A DNA stretch of 64,000 nucleotides from Opitutaceae bacterium (GTDB lineage: Bacteria > Verrucomicrobiota > Verrucomicrobiia > Opitutales > Opitutaceae): the NCBI GenBank assembly GCA_041395105.1, contig JAWLBB010000002.1:248001-312000 (forward strand). The letters run 5' to 3'. Of this stretch, positions 34,477 through 44,340 are shown piece after piece. Within the stretch, counting starts at the first letter, position 1. Every line of letters starts with the position of its first letter. The notes beneath the pieces were generated by a model. The model was not told the origin of the DNA. It made no database searches and worked only from the letters and a program-made list of their open reading frames with translations. The position numbers and the translations under genes are program-made.

Positions 34477-35316
34477 GTGACCAAACGGATTCTCAGCACC
34501 ATCGGCCTCTGGGCGCTCGCGATCTTCGTCCTCACCACCTTCCGGCTCGATGGTGTTGTCTGGATGCTCGCGGTCGTCGCGGTCGCCGCCCAGCACGAAC
34601 TCTATTGCATGTTCGAGAAGATGGGGGAACGGCCCTTCCATTTTCTCGGTCTTGCCCTGGGGTTGATCATGATTGTCGCGCCCCACTACACCCACTCCTT
34701 CTATCCGCACGGCGAGAAGCGTGGTCTCGAGGCCGGCATCATCGCCGTTTGCATCGTCGTCGCCTGCGTCCGGATCATGCGGGAACGCGATGGCAGCAAT
34801 CGCCTCGAGACGCTCGTCTTCACCGTCTTCGGCCTCGTCTTCATTCCCTTCATGCTGCACTTCCTCGTGCGGGTGACGGCTCTCCCGGCCGACCCGGCCG
34901 AGGGTCTGATGCTCGTGCTCTGGCTGGTGGCGGTGACCAAATTCTGCGATGTCGGGGCCCTCCTTTCCGGCATGGTTTTCGGCCGGCACAAACTGGCGCC
35001 GCACGCCAGCCCCAAGAAGACCTGGGAAGGGGCGGTCGGCGGCGTCGCGATCGCCGCCGGGGTGGGCTCGGCTCTCATTCTCATCTTCCCCGACTTTTTC
35101 CCCGATTCGCTCACACCACTCATCGGTGCCCTCGTCGCCGTGCCGGTTGCCTCGGCCGGCATCATATCCGACCTGATCGAGTCGATCATCAAGCGGCGGG
35201 CGGAGGTCAAGGATTCGGGGAAGTTCATTCCGGGCATTGGAGGGGCCTTCGACCTGGTCGACAGCCTGATCCTGAGTTCGCCGGTCGCCTACCTCCTCCT
35301 GCGGGCGGTTATCTGA
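34477..35316 (+). CDS. cdsA: Phosphatidate cytidylyltransferase (divergent signature)
   Basis: CdsA makes CDP-diacylglycerol from phosphatidic acid and CTP in the inner membrane. The 279-residue product has about eight hydrophobic segments, the block SPKKTWEGAVGG, and the C-terminal signature region KRRAEVKDSGKFIPGIGGAF followed by DLVDS. In the canonical signature this end reads PGHGGxxDRxDS; here the histidine is Ile and the arginine after Asp is Leu. The variant resembles other divergent CdsA proteins I recall in PVC bacteria. The start is a GTG at 34477, 10 bases after uppS. dxr follows after 4 bases. Confidence 0.88.
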   Translation: MTKRILSTIGLWALAIFVLTTFRLDGVVWMLAVVAVAAQHELYCMFEKMGERPFHFLGLALGLIMIVAPHYTHSFYPHGEKRGLEAGIIAVCIVVACVRIMRERDGSNRLETLVFTVFGLVFIPFMLHFLVRVTALPADPAEGLMLVLWLVAVTKFCDVGALLSGMVFGRHKLAPHASPKKTWEGAVGGVAIAAGVGSALILIFPDFFPDSLTPLIGALVAVPVASAGIISDLIESIIKRRAEVKDSGKFIPGIGGAFDLVDSLILSSPVAYLLLRAVI

Positions 35317-35320
35317 TCCG

Positions 35321-36511
35321 ATGAGCCCAAGGAAACGGATCCTCCTGCTCGGGGCCACCGGATCGATTGGCGCGAGCACCCTGCAGGTAATCGACGCCCA
35401 TCCGGACAAACTGGAACTGGTCGGAATCGCCGCCCGCCGCAATACCGATGCTCTCGCCGCCATAGCGCGGAAGTACCGGGTCCGGGATGTCGGTTTTTTT
35501 GCCGCCGAGGCCGCTTCGGAGGCGTCTTCCCAGAATCGCTATCCACCCTCAACACGCCTCTATGGGGGCATCGACGGAATCGAGGAACTGGCCGCCCTCC
35601 CCGAGGCCGATCTGGTCGTCATCGCCGTGGTCGGGACTGCCGGCCTAAGGCCCACCCTGGCCGCCATCCGGGCCGGCAAGACCATCGCCCTGGCCAATAA
35701 GGAGACCCTCGTCCTGGCCGGCGACTTCGTGACCCGTGCCGCCACCGCCGCCGGAGTGACCATCCTCCCGCTCGACAGCGAACACAACGCTATCTTCCAA
35801 TGCCTTCAGGCCTCCGCTCCGGGGGATCTCCGCCGGATTCTCCTGACCGCTTCCGGCGGCAGTTTTCGCGACCGATCGCTTGAGAGCCTGCACCGGGTGA
35901 CCCCCGAGGAAGCGCTCAAGCATCCCAATTGGTCGATGGGAGCCAAGGTCACGGTGGACTCCGCCACCATGGCCAACAAAGGACTCGAAGTGATCGAAGC
36001 CCGTTGGCTTTTCGGCCTGCCGTCAGCGGCAATCGATGTGGTGATTCATCGACAGAGCATCGTGCATTCGATGGTGGAGTTCATCGATGGATCCGTCCTC
36101 GCCCAGTTGGCCCCGCCCTCGATGACCTTTGCCATTCAGCATTCCCTGCTCTACCCTGAGCGGGCCAGCCCCACCCTGCCGGGTATCGACTTCACCGCAG
36201 CCATGCGCCTGGATTTCGAACCCCCCGATCACACCCGCTTTCCCTGCCTGACCCTGGCCCGTGAGGCGCTCGAAGCCGCCGGGGTCATGCCGGCCGCTTT
36301 CAATGCCGCCAACGAAGTGGCCGTCGCCGCCTTCCTTGAAGAGCGGATCGGGTTCCTTGAAATCCCGTCGATAATCAGTAGAACGTTGGAGAAGATGCCC
36401 AATCCGGAACCCAAGTGCCTTGACGATGTCCTCGAAGCCGACCGAATCGCCCGCTCCCTCGCGAGCCACCGGGCGGCACGATCAACCTCCCGCCGGCCCC
36501 TGAATGACTGA
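35321..36511 (+). CDS. dxr: 1-deoxy-D-xylulose 5-phosphate reductoisomerase
   Basis: Dxr converts DXP to MEP, the first committed step of the non-mevalonate isoprenoid pathway, using NADPH. The 396-residue product has the NADPH loop LLLGATGSIGASTLQVID, ALANKETLVLAGD, the metal-binding PLDSEHNAIFQCL and the substrate-binding MGAKVTVDSATMANKGLEVIEA. All key blocks are intact. It overlaps the rseP start by 8 bases and so is translationally coupled to it. With ispG two genes on, it supplies the MEP pathway that feeds UppS. Confidence 0.96.
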   Translation: MSPRKRILLLGATGSIGASTLQVIDAHPDKLELVGIAARRNTDALAAIARKYRVRDVGFFAAEAASEASSQNRYPPSTRLYGGIDGIEELAALPEADLVVIAVVGTAGLRPTLAAIRAGKTIALANKETLVLAGDFVTRAATAAGVTILPLDSEHNAIFQCLQASAPGDLRRILLTASGGSFRDRSLESLHRVTPEEALKHPNWSMGAKVTVDSATMANKGLEVIEARWLFGLPSAAIDVVIHRQSIVHSMVEFIDGSVLAQLAPPSMTFAIQHSLLYPERASPTLPGIDFTAAMRLDFEPPDHTRFPCLTLAREALEAAGVMPAAFNAANEVAVAAFLEERIGFLEIPSIISRTLEKMPNPEPKCLDDVLEADRIARSLASHRAARSTSRRPLND

Positions 36512-37979
36512 TCTCGCCACCTCCATTTTCTCCAATGTCTGGTCGATCGCCCTGATCGTGCTTTTCTTCGGAGGTTCCATCTTCGTTCATGAACTCGGCC
36601 ATTTTCTGGCCGCCCGCCGCCGTGGACTCAAGATCGAGCGCTTTTCCATAGGCTTCGGCCCCAAAATCGTCGCCTGGAAGCGGGATGGCATCGAGTATCG
36701 GATTTCCTGGATCCCGTTTGGAGGGTACGTCGCCCTTCCCCAATTGGCGGACATGCGTGGAATCGAAGGCGATGCCTCCGAGGATCCCCTGCCTCCGGAG
36801 CCCATCAGTTATGCATCGAAGATGATCGTTTCGGTCATGGGTGCCGTCTTCAACATTCTCTTCGCTATCTGCCTTTCCGTGGTCATCTGGCAGTTCGGGC
36901 TTCCCACCACCGCCTTGCAGACCACCACCCGGATCGGCTATGTTTTTGATACCCTCGCCCTCCCCGACGGATCGGAAGTGACCAGCCCGGCGCGGTTTGC
37001 CGGACTCCGCGAGGGTGACCGGATCACGGCGATCGATGGAAAGGCCGTCGACGACTGGAGTTCACTCCTTCAGACGCTTGTTTCCGGAACGGGCCGCGAT
37101 GCCTACGGACAGCCCAAGACCAACCTGACAATCGAACGCGACCAGGAGACTCTGTCGATCGATGTCTACCCGCGCGTCTCCGGCGAAGACAGTGTCCGAC
37201 GGATCGGGATCACCCCGGCGGAGCCCCTCATCATCGGCGGCACCCTCAAGGGTTCGCCGGCCGCTGCCGCCGGTCTCAAGCCCGGAGACGTCATCCAGGC
37301 GATCAACGGCCAGCCGGTCTACTCGCGCTATCGGCTCAAGTCCGAACTGGAGGCCGGACGGGATCTCGCCATCCCGTTCACCATCGCCCGAGGGGAGGAA
37401 ACCATCGTCATTCCCATCCGTCCGGCCGAGATCCAGATAGGAAAAGACGGCTCGAAAGCCATCTCGATCGGTGCCCAATTCGACCTCCCGGTCACCTACG
37501 TTCACCCGACCCCGTGGAAACAGATATCGGACAATTTCGTCATCATGTACCGCATACTCTCCGGTCTGATCAACCCCCGTTCGGACCTGGGCATCGGCCA
37601 CATGAGCGGGCCTCCGGGCATTGCGCGCATCCTCTACGAAACCGCCCAAGTGGACGTCCGCCTCGTCATCTGGATCACCATCATCATCAACGTCAACCTG
37701 GCCTTCTTCAACCTCCTGCCCATTCCCGTTCTGGACGGAGGGCACATGCTCTTTGCCACCATCGGCAGACTCCGTGGCCGGGCCCTGCCGCCCGGATTCG
37801 TGGCTGCCGCCCAGAGCACCTTCATGATTCTCCTCTTTTCCCTGCTCATCTACGTCAGCTTCAAGGACGTCGGCCGGTGGTTCCGGGACAGCCGGGAGGA
37901 GCAGGAATACCGGACGAACACGGTGGAGCCGGTATTTGAGCCGGCGGCGTCCCCGACGCCCGGGAACACGGAAAACTGA
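36504..37979 (+). CDS. rseP: RIP metalloprotease RseP (site-2 protease, M50)
   Basis: RseP is an inner-membrane zinc protease that cuts membrane-anchored anti-sigma factors and remnant signal peptides. The 491-residue product has the zinc motif HELGH at residues 29-33 in the first membrane segment. Two PDZ domains follow (about residues 150-215 and 235-320, with GSPAAAAGLKPGDVIQAING in the second), then the late NLLPIPVLDGGHML, whose aspartate is the third ligand. A short polar C-terminal tail rich in Glu and Pro is not typical but unlikely to matter. It starts inside the end of dxr; ispG follows after 2 bases. Confidence 0.95.
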   Translation: MTDLATSIFSNVWSIALIVLFFGGSIFVHELGHFLAARRRGLKIERFSIGFGPKIVAWKRDGIEYRISWIPFGGYVALPQLADMRGIEGDASEDPLPPEPISYASKMIVSVMGAVFNILFAICLSVVIWQFGLPTTALQTTTRIGYVFDTLALPDGSEVTSPARFAGLREGDRITAIDGKAVDDWSSLLQTLVSGTGRDAYGQPKTNLTIERDQETLSIDVYPRVSGEDSVRRIGITPAEPLIIGGTLKGSPAAAAGLKPGDVIQAINGQPVYSRYRLKSELEAGRDLAIPFTIARGEETIVIPIRPAEIQIGKDGSKAISIGAQFDLPVTYVHPTPWKQISDNFVIMYRILSGLINPRSDLGIGHMSGPPGIARILYETAQVDVRLVIWITIIINVNLAFFNLLPIPVLDGGHMLFATIGRLRGRALPPGFVAAAQSTFMILLFSLLIYVSFKDVGRWFRDSREEQEYRTNTVEPVFEPAASPTPGNTEN

Positions 37980-37981
37980 CC

Positions 37982-40033
37982 ATGGGCTACTGCGAGTCGC
38001 GTTACCAGACGGTCCGCCGCAAAACCACCGAGGTGATGGTCGGGGACATCGGGATCGGCGGAAGCCACCCCATCCGTATCCAGTCCATGACCACGAGTGA
38101 CACCCAGGATGTGGCTGCCACCGTCAGACAATGCGTGGCCCTGGCCGAAGCCGGTTGCGAGATCATCCGGATCACCGCACCCAACGTGACGGCCGCCCGC
38201 TGCCTCCGGGACATCCGGCGCGACCTCCAGAAACACCGGATCTACACTCCGCTTGTCGCCGACATTCACTTTCTGCCATCCGCCGCGCTTGAGGCGGTCG
38301 AGCACGTGGACAAAGTGAGAATCAATCCCGGCAATTACGCCGACCGCAAGAAGTTCGCCGTCCGCGAGTATTCAGACAGCCAGTACAACGAGGAACTGGG
38401 CCGGCTGCACGATGCCTTCACCCCCCTGGTCAAGCGGTCGAAAACCCTCGGTCGCTCGATGCGGATCGGGACAAATCACGGCTCCCTCTCCGACCGTATC
38501 ATGAACCGTTACGGGGATACCCCCCTCGGCATGGTCGAGTCCGCCCTCGAGTTTCTCCGCATTGCCGAGAGTCACGACTACCACCAGATCGTGCTCTCCA
38601 TGAAGGCGAGCAATCCCAAGATCATGATCCAGGCCTACCGCCTGCTGGTCGAACGGATGGCCCTCGAGGGGATGCATTACCCGCTTCACCTTGGGGTGAC
38701 CGAAGCGGGCGACGGCGAGGACGGCCGGATCAAGAGCGCGATCGGAATCGGCAGCCTCCTGCTCGACGGCCTCGGCGACACCATCCGGGTCTCCCTGACC
38801 GAAGATTCTGTCCACGAGATCCCGGTGGCCCGGGCCATCGCCGACAAAGCAATGATCCTCTGGCAGGGACCGGCGGCCCCGGATGGCCTGACCACCGACT
38901 CGGTCAACCCCTACCAGTACAACCGCCGACCCGTCACCACCGTGGATCCGGGCTATGATCTGCCCATCGGAGTCGATCACCCCCCACGGGTAATTGTGCC
39001 GATCACCGACGCCCTGGCCGACCCTGCAGCCTGGGCACGACAGATCGGTCCAGTCCTGGCCCGGCTGCGCGACACGCCACCGGAAGGCGTCTTCATCGAA
39101 GTCACTCCCGGATCCGATCTCGGCGCGTTGAATGCCCTCCTCTCGACAGCCCACGCCCACCGGCTCTTTCCCGTCCTCGGTTGCGGATCGGACACCGATT
39201 GGAGACAGTTGCTCGCGGCGATCGGGAATCCGCCGGGTCGGGGTGCCGTTCTCCTGCGTCGATTGGATTCGGCCGACGAACCGGAGTTGACGGATTTTCT
39301 CCGGGAGACTGAACGGGCCGGGTGCCGGATTGCGCTCGAACTCGAAGCTTCCGTGGTGGGATCGCTGGCTCCTGTCCTTCGGCGGCATGCCTCGCAGTGC
39401 CTGTTCATCACCCCCGTTCAGGCGACCCGGGGCGCTTCGTCCCGCCACCAGACCGGTCGCTATCGTCTGTTGGCTGAAATGATGAGGCAGACCGAGCTTG
39501 ACCTTCCCATCTGGATCCGCGCCACCGCCGGAACCTGCATCCATCACGAGGAAACCTTCCTCAGTCGGCTTGTCGAAGGCAGCATCCTGACCGGTTCCCT
39601 CCTCTGCGACGGCATCGGTGACCTCGTCAGTTTCGAGGACGAGACGGATTTCACCCGATCGGCCAAAGTCGCCTACAATCTGCTGCAGGGTGCCGGCGCC
39701 CGCATCTCAAAGACGGAATTCGTGGCCTGTCCCAGTTGCGGTCGCACCCTTTTTGACCTCCAGACCACGACCCAGCGGATACGCGAGAAAACCAGCCATC
39801 TCAAGGGCGTCAAAATCGCCATCATGGGCTGCATCGTCAATGGACCCGGTGAGATGGCCGATGCCGATTTCGGATATGTGGGAGGCGCCCCCGGCAAGAT
39901 CAATCTCTACGTGGGCAAGGAGTGTGTCCAATACCATATTCCCTCGGCCGAAGCGGATCAGCGGCTGATCAGCCTGATCAAGGAGCATGGCAGATGGATC
40001 GACCCAGAGCCGGAGCCGGCAGCCATCGACTGA
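37982..40033 (+). CDS. ispG: 4-hydroxy-3-methylbut-2-en-1-yl diphosphate synthase, long three-domain form
   Basis: IspG makes HMBPP in the MEP pathway with a 4Fe-4S cluster. The usual bacterial enzyme has about 370-400 residues; this one has 683. The N-terminal barrel (IGIGGSHPIRIQSMTTSDTQ, VADIHFLPSAAL, KVRINPGNYADRK) and C-terminal reductase-like domain are standard. A large insertion of roughly 250 residues lies between them, as in the plant, Chlamydia and Bacteroidetes type with an A* domain. Cluster cysteines are Cys583 and Cys586 in CPSCGRTLFDLQ and Cys617 in GCIVNGPGE. It starts 2 bases after rseP. Confidence 0.95.
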   Translation: MGYCESRYQTVRRKTTEVMVGDIGIGGSHPIRIQSMTTSDTQDVAATVRQCVALAEAGCEIIRITAPNVTAARCLRDIRRDLQKHRIYTPLVADIHFLPSAALEAVEHVDKVRINPGNYADRKKFAVREYSDSQYNEELGRLHDAFTPLVKRSKTLGRSMRIGTNHGSLSDRIMNRYGDTPLGMVESALEFLRIAESHDYHQIVLSMKASNPKIMIQAYRLLVERMALEGMHYPLHLGVTEAGDGEDGRIKSAIGIGSLLLDGLGDTIRVSLTEDSVHEIPVARAIADKAMILWQGPAAPDGLTTDSVNPYQYNRRPVTTVDPGYDLPIGVDHPPRVIVPITDALADPAAWARQIGPVLARLRDTPPEGVFIEVTPGSDLGALNALLSTAHAHRLFPVLGCGSDTDWRQLLAAIGNPPGRGAVLLRRLDSADEPELTDFLRETERAGCRIALELEASVVGSLAPVLRRHASQCLFITPVQATRGASSRHQTGRYRLLAEMMRQTELDLPIWIRATAGTCIHHEETFLSRLVEGSILTGSLLCDGIGDLVSFEDETDFTRSAKVAYNLLQGAGARISKTEFVACPSCGRTLFDLQTTTQRIREKTSHLKGVKIAIMGCIVNGPGEMADADFGYVGGAPGKINLYVGKECVQYHIPSAEADQRLISLIKEHGRWIDPEPEPAAID

Positions 40034-40230
40034 GGCGATGCGAATTTGCCCTTCACCCACTTGGGCGAAATGCCGTTGAAGACCTGCCGGCGGCCACCTG
40101 CGACCTTCCCCGCCGACTGAGGGAATTGTGAATCTGCGGGAACCGCCGACGCCGCCCAAGGTCACAGGGAGGCCGCGGTTTGACCTGCCGGCTTGTCATT
40201 CCGAGCGATTCCGTCTACTCTGAAAAATCC

Positions 40231-41100
40231 ATGATCTACGACCGCCCATACATGCGGAACGACTTCGGTCGACGGGAAGCGTCGATCCTTGGGTGGATCA
40301 TCGGCATCTCCGTGGCGGTTTTTGTGGCCCAGAATGTCTTCGAGGTCTGGTTCAAGAGCCCGGTCATGACGCGGTATCTGGCGCTCTCTCCCCGGAACAT
40401 CGAGGACGGGTTTTTCTGGACCGTGCTCACCTATGGATTCCTCCACGGCAACATTGTCCACATCCTGTTCAACCTGCTTTTCGCCTTCTTCCTCGGCCGG
40501 GAACTGCTTCCACTGCTCGGCCCGTCCCGATTTGTCGGGCTTTACCTGGCCTCCATTCTCGTCGGCGGGCTTTCCTGGCTGTCCATCAGTTTTACCCATA
40601 CCGACGGCATCCTCCTCGGTGCCTCCGCTGCCGTCTTCGGGCTTCTGACGGTATTTGCCTGCTTTTTCCCGAACAAGCCGATCACTTTTCTCCTGTTTTT
40701 CATCGTTCCCATCACGGTAAAGCCCAAGCACCTGATCCTTTTCTTCCTGGCTGTTGCCGTCTTCGGGCTTCTCTTTCTCGAGCTGCAGGGCGGCGGGGGA
40801 GTGGCCCATTCCGCCCACCTGGGTGGAATGCTCACCGGCTGGCTCTATTTCCGTTATGTCCACCAACGAACCGAGGTCCGTGGCTCCACCCATCCCCGGG
40901 TCGAGCTTCCCAAATGGTTTCGGACGAAGAAAACAACCCCAATCAAGACCAAGTACCAGGTCAATCTGTCCAAGCCCGACGACGTCCGGGCCGAGGTCGA
41001 CCGGATTCTCGACAAGATCAATCACTCGGGCTTCGGCACCTTGACGGATTACGAGAAGAAAGTCCTTGACGAAGCCCGGGATATCCTGAATCGCCGCTGA
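40231..41100 (+). CDS. Rhomboid family intramembrane serine protease
   Basis: The 289-residue product has six or seven hydrophobic segments. Rhomboid signatures are the HGN at FLHGNIVHILFNLLFAFFLG, the catalytic serine in LLGASAAVFGLLT and the histidine in VAHSAHLGGMLTGWLYF. These match the Ser-His dyad of rhomboid proteases, which cut membrane proteins within the bilayer. A C-terminal cytoplasmic tail of about 70 residues (RVELPKWFRTKKTTPIKTKYQVN, then a DUF6576-like helix ending EKKVLDEARDILNRR) follows. Start at the ATG 40231; the 197 bases upstream hold no gene. The substrate is unknown. Confidence 0.88.
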   Translation: MIYDRPYMRNDFGRREASILGWIIGISVAVFVAQNVFEVWFKSPVMTRYLALSPRNIEDGFFWTVLTYGFLHGNIVHILFNLLFAFFLGRELLPLLGPSRFVGLYLASILVGGLSWLSISFTHTDGILLGASAAVFGLLTVFACFFPNKPITFLLFFIVPITVKPKHLILFFLAVAVFGLLFLELQGGGGVAHSAHLGGMLTGWLYFRYVHQRTEVRGSTHPRVELPKWFRTKKTTPIKTKYQVNLSKPDDVRAEVDRILDKINHSGFGTLTDYEKKVLDEARDILNRR

Positions 41101-41141
41101 AGGCTTCCTCCCCGGACGGTCCCCTCACCTGCTCTTTCATC

Positions 41142-43445
41142 ATGATTCTGCGTCTCTCCATCATTCTGGTTCTCATTGTCCTGAGCTACGCCCACGCGGA
41201 AGAGGCGCCGGTCCGCAATTTCACCGAGACCAAGGTGATGAGCGACGAAACCCGTCTGGTCGTGCAGCTTCTTGAAACCGTTCACTACAAGAACGAGCAG
41301 ATGGAGCAAAAGGCATTCCAGACCCTGCTGACCGACTACATGGCCCAGCTGGACACCCACCACCTCTTTTTCCTCGATTCCGACCGGGACTATTTCCTCA
41401 AAACCTATGCGCGGAGCATCGGAAACGAACTCCGAGAAAACGGCAGCCTCGAGGCCCCCTTCCGCATCTACGCCACCTACCACGCCAGGGCCGTCGAAAG
41501 GATTGACTGGATCCTCAGCCAACTGGACGGACCATTCGCGTTTCCGGAGGACGGTTCCCATCGCGTCGTCCGCCCGGAAGGGGCCGCGGCCGATGCAATC
41601 GCCTTCGATTTCGACACCGCGGAGGAATACATCTTCGATCGCAGCGAAGCGGAATGGCCTTTAACCTCCGAACAATCGGACGACCTCTGGCGCCGTCGCA
41701 TCAAGTTCGAACTGCTGGAGGATCTTCTCAACGAAAAGACAATCGAGGAATCACGGGATACCGTCCGCAAACGCTACGAACGCCTCGCCAAGAATCTCGA
41801 CGAAATCGGAGAATCCGAAATCCAGGAGCTCTTTCTCTCGACGCTCGCCCGGATGTACGACCCGCATTCGACCTTCTTTTCGGCCGATACACTCGAGGAT
41901 TTCAGCATCTCGATGCGGCTCTCCCTCGTCGGGATCGGAGCACTTCTGGCCAACGAAGACGGCTATTGCGTCATCAAGGAACTCATCCCGGGCGGCCCCG
42001 CTTTCCTGAGCAAGCAACTCAAGCCCAATGACAAGATCGTCGAGGTCGCCCAGGGTTCCGGCGAATCGACCGACGTCATCGGGATGAACCTCCGAAAGGT
42101 GGTCAACCTCATCCGGGGAGACAAGGGCACGGAGGTACGCCTGACCGTCCTGCCAGGTGATGCGACGGACTCGTCCGTTCGCAAGACGGTCGCCCTGCAA
42201 CGCGATGTCGTTCAACTGAATGCGAGTCGGGCCAGTGCGGAAATCATCGAGGTACCCGGGCCCTCCGGCCCCGTCTCCGTCGGAGTGATTGATGTTCCAT
42301 CGTTTTACGGACCGGTCGAAGAGGAGGATCTGAAGGAGGAGGATCGTCGATCCGCCACCCAGGATGTCGAGGAACTCCTGGGCAAACTCGAGGTTGCCGG
42401 CGTGGAAGGCATCATCCTGGATCTGCGCCAGAACGGCGGTGGACTGCTCTCCGAGGCCGTCGACATGACCGGTCTCTTCATCCGACAGGGTCCGGTTGTC
42501 CAGGTCCGTGACTCCAACGGCCAGATTTACGTCAAGCCCGACCTCGATCCCAAGATCGCTTACAACGGCCCCCTTCTGGTCCTGACTTCCCGGTTCAGCG
42601 CCTCGGCCTCGGAGATTGTGGCCGGCGCCCTCCAGAACTACGGTCGAGCCCTCATCATCGGCGACAGTTCCACCCACGGGAAAGGCACCGTTCAAGCCGT
42701 TCTCGAAATGAAGTCCTTCATTCCCCGGCAGTACTTCTCGGATGCCCAGAAGACCGGCGCGGCCAAGCTTACCGTGCAGAAGTTTTATCTGCCCAACGGT
42801 TTCTCCACCCAGAACAAAGGCGTGATCCCCGACGTGGCTCTCCCGTCAATCGATGACTACCTGCCGATTGGCGAGTCCGATCTGCCCAATGCCATGGCCT
42901 GGGACACGATCCGTCCAGCCCGGTTCAGCGGTTTCTCCCTGCGACCCGATCTGTTGACCAGTCTGAAGGAACACTCGACCGAACGTCAGAATTCGCTGGA
43001 GGAATTCCAATTTCTCAACCGCCGGATCAACTGGTTCCGCGCGAAACAGGACGAGAAGGCGATCTCGCTCAACCTCGAAACCCGGCGAACCCAGAAGGTC
43101 ATCGACGAAGCCTTTCGCGAGGAGATGGACGCCGAGCAGACAAAACTGGCCGATCTGAATTATCCCTCCACCGAAGTCCTCCTGGATTCCGTAATCAAGG
43201 ACAAGGACTCCGAATCGACCGAGGTGGCGGCGGTTGTCTCACCGGACCTGCAGACCGATGATGAATCGGGTGATGGCTCGACGGCCGACGAAGACAAGTC
43301 TCCTCCCGCGTTTGACATCCATCTGCGCGAGAGTCTGCGCATCCTCGTCGACGCCCTCGGCAGCTCCCGAAATCCCGAGGATTGGGTGCAGGTGGAAACG
43401 CTGACCGCCCAGCGCGAGACGATCCCTTCCGCCGCCCTCCGCTGA
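41142..43445 (+). CDS. prc: Carboxy-terminal (tail-specific) protease Prc, S41A
   Basis: Prc is a periplasmic serine protease that degrades misfolded or tagged proteins and processes penicillin-binding proteins and murein hydrolases. The 767-residue product has a signal peptide (LSIILVLIVLSYAHAEE) and a helical N-terminal domain. A PDZ domain lies at about residues 240-330 (MRLSLVGIGALLANEDGYCVIKEL). The S41 core has catalytic Ser in RFSASASEIVAGALQN and Lys in THGKGTVQ. The C-terminal extension is of the Prc (DUF3340) type and ends in a DE-rich linker. All catalytic residues are present. It follows the rhomboid gene by 41 bases. Confidence 0.93.
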   Translation: MILRLSIILVLIVLSYAHAEEAPVRNFTETKVMSDETRLVVQLLETVHYKNEQMEQKAFQTLLTDYMAQLDTHHLFFLDSDRDYFLKTYARSIGNELRENGSLEAPFRIYATYHARAVERIDWILSQLDGPFAFPEDGSHRVVRPEGAAADAIAFDFDTAEEYIFDRSEAEWPLTSEQSDDLWRRRIKFELLEDLLNEKTIEESRDTVRKRYERLAKNLDEIGESEIQELFLSTLARMYDPHSTFFSADTLEDFSISMRLSLVGIGALLANEDGYCVIKELIPGGPAFLSKQLKPNDKIVEVAQGSGESTDVIGMNLRKVVNLIRGDKGTEVRLTVLPGDATDSSVRKTVALQRDVVQLNASRASAEIIEVPGPSGPVSVGVIDVPSFYGPVEEEDLKEEDRRSATQDVEELLGKLEVAGVEGIILDLRQNGGGLLSEAVDMTGLFIRQGPVVQVRDSNGQIYVKPDLDPKIAYNGPLLVLTSRFSASASEIVAGALQNYGRALIIGDSSTHGKGTVQAVLEMKSFIPRQYFSDAQKTGAAKLTVQKFYLPNGFSTQNKGVIPDVALPSIDDYLPIGESDLPNAMAWDTIRPARFSGFSLRPDLLTSLKEHSTERQNSLEEFQFLNRRINWFRAKQDEKAISLNLETRRTQKVIDEAFREEMDAEQTKLADLNYPSTEVLLDSVIKDKDSESTEVAAVVSPDLQTDDESGDGSTADEDKSPPAFDIHLRESLRILVDALGSSRNPEDWVQVETLTAQRETIPSAALR

Positions 43446-43488
43446 GCCTTCGCAACGGTGGAACTCCGGCCCGTCCAACCGGCGGGGA

Positions 43489-44340
43489 CTAACCGCCAGC
43501 CCGCATCCAGAGAAAACGGTCACGGTCACTCCAATCCTTGAGGGATTCGATCCCGATGTAGCCCAGGGATTCGGCTTTCGCCATGAGGCGGGCATGCTGG
43601 TGGATTCCGGTCTCGAGGACGAGGTGCCCAGCCGGCTCGAGCCGGACACGTGATCCCTCCATGATCCGCTCGAGGTCGCCGCAACCGTCATCCTCACTGA
43701 TCAGCGCCATCTTCGGCTCGTGATTGCGCACTTCCGGTGCGGCTGAAGCCCATTCATCTTCCGTCAGGTAGGGCGGATTCGAGACAATCAGGTCAAAACG
43801 CTGCCCGACGGGCACCGACGCATACCAATCGGAACGAAGGAAACTCACTCGTCCCTCCAGGGAAGCGGCCTCCGCATTCGAGCGGGCCACCTCGAGGGCA
43901 TCCGGACTCGCATCGACTCCCAGCACCTCTGCTTCAGGAAAAGCCCGGGCGAGGCAAAGCGCCAGAGCACCGCTTCCGGTTCCCAAATCCACGATCCGCC
44001 TCGGCGCAACCTCCAGGCGCTCGCGGATCCGCTCCGCCATCTGTTCAGTCTCAGGTCGCGGCACGAGCACCCGTGAGTCCACCTTCAGCATCAGGTCATG
44101 GAACGGAGCGGTCCCCAGAACATACTGAAGCGGCTCCCTCAATCCCCTCCGCCGGACTTTTTCGCGGATCGGAACCAACTCAGGCTCGGTCAGGGGGCGT
44201 TCGAACTGCAGATAAAGCTGCATCCGATCGAGGCCCAGGCAATGACCGACAATGAGCTCCGCATTCAGGCGGGGCTGCTCCATCCCCTTGCGCTCAAAAA
44301 ACTCGGAGGTCTTCCGGACAATCTCGAGAATGGTCAACAT
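43489..44340 (-). CDS. prmC: Peptide chain release factor N5-glutamine methyltransferase PrmC
   Basis: PrmC methylates the glutamine of the GGQ motif in release factors RF1 and RF2. The 283-residue product has a helical N-terminal domain (ILEIVRKTSEFFERKG; QPRLNAELIVGHCLGLDRMQLYL) and a SAM-binding domain. Key motifs are VDLGTGSGALALCLARAFP for SAM and the catalytic SNPPYL. The gene starts at the ATG 44340, whose A is also the last base of the prfA stop codon, so the two are tightly coupled, as in many bacteria. It is convergent with prc. Confidence 0.95.
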   Translation of the reverse strand: MLTILEIVRKTSEFFERKGMEQPRLNAELIVGHCLGLDRMQLYLQFERPLTEPELVPIREKVRRRGLREPLQYVLGTAPFHDLMLKVDSRVLVPRPETEQMAERIRERLEVAPRRIVDLGTGSGALALCLARAFPEAEVLGVDASPDALEVARSNAEAASLEGRVSFLRSDWYASVPVGQRFDLIVSNPPYLTEDEWASAAPEVRNHEPKMALISEDDGCGDLERIMEGSRVRLEPAGHLVLETGIHQHARLMAKAESLGYIGIESLKDWSDRDRFLWMRAGG

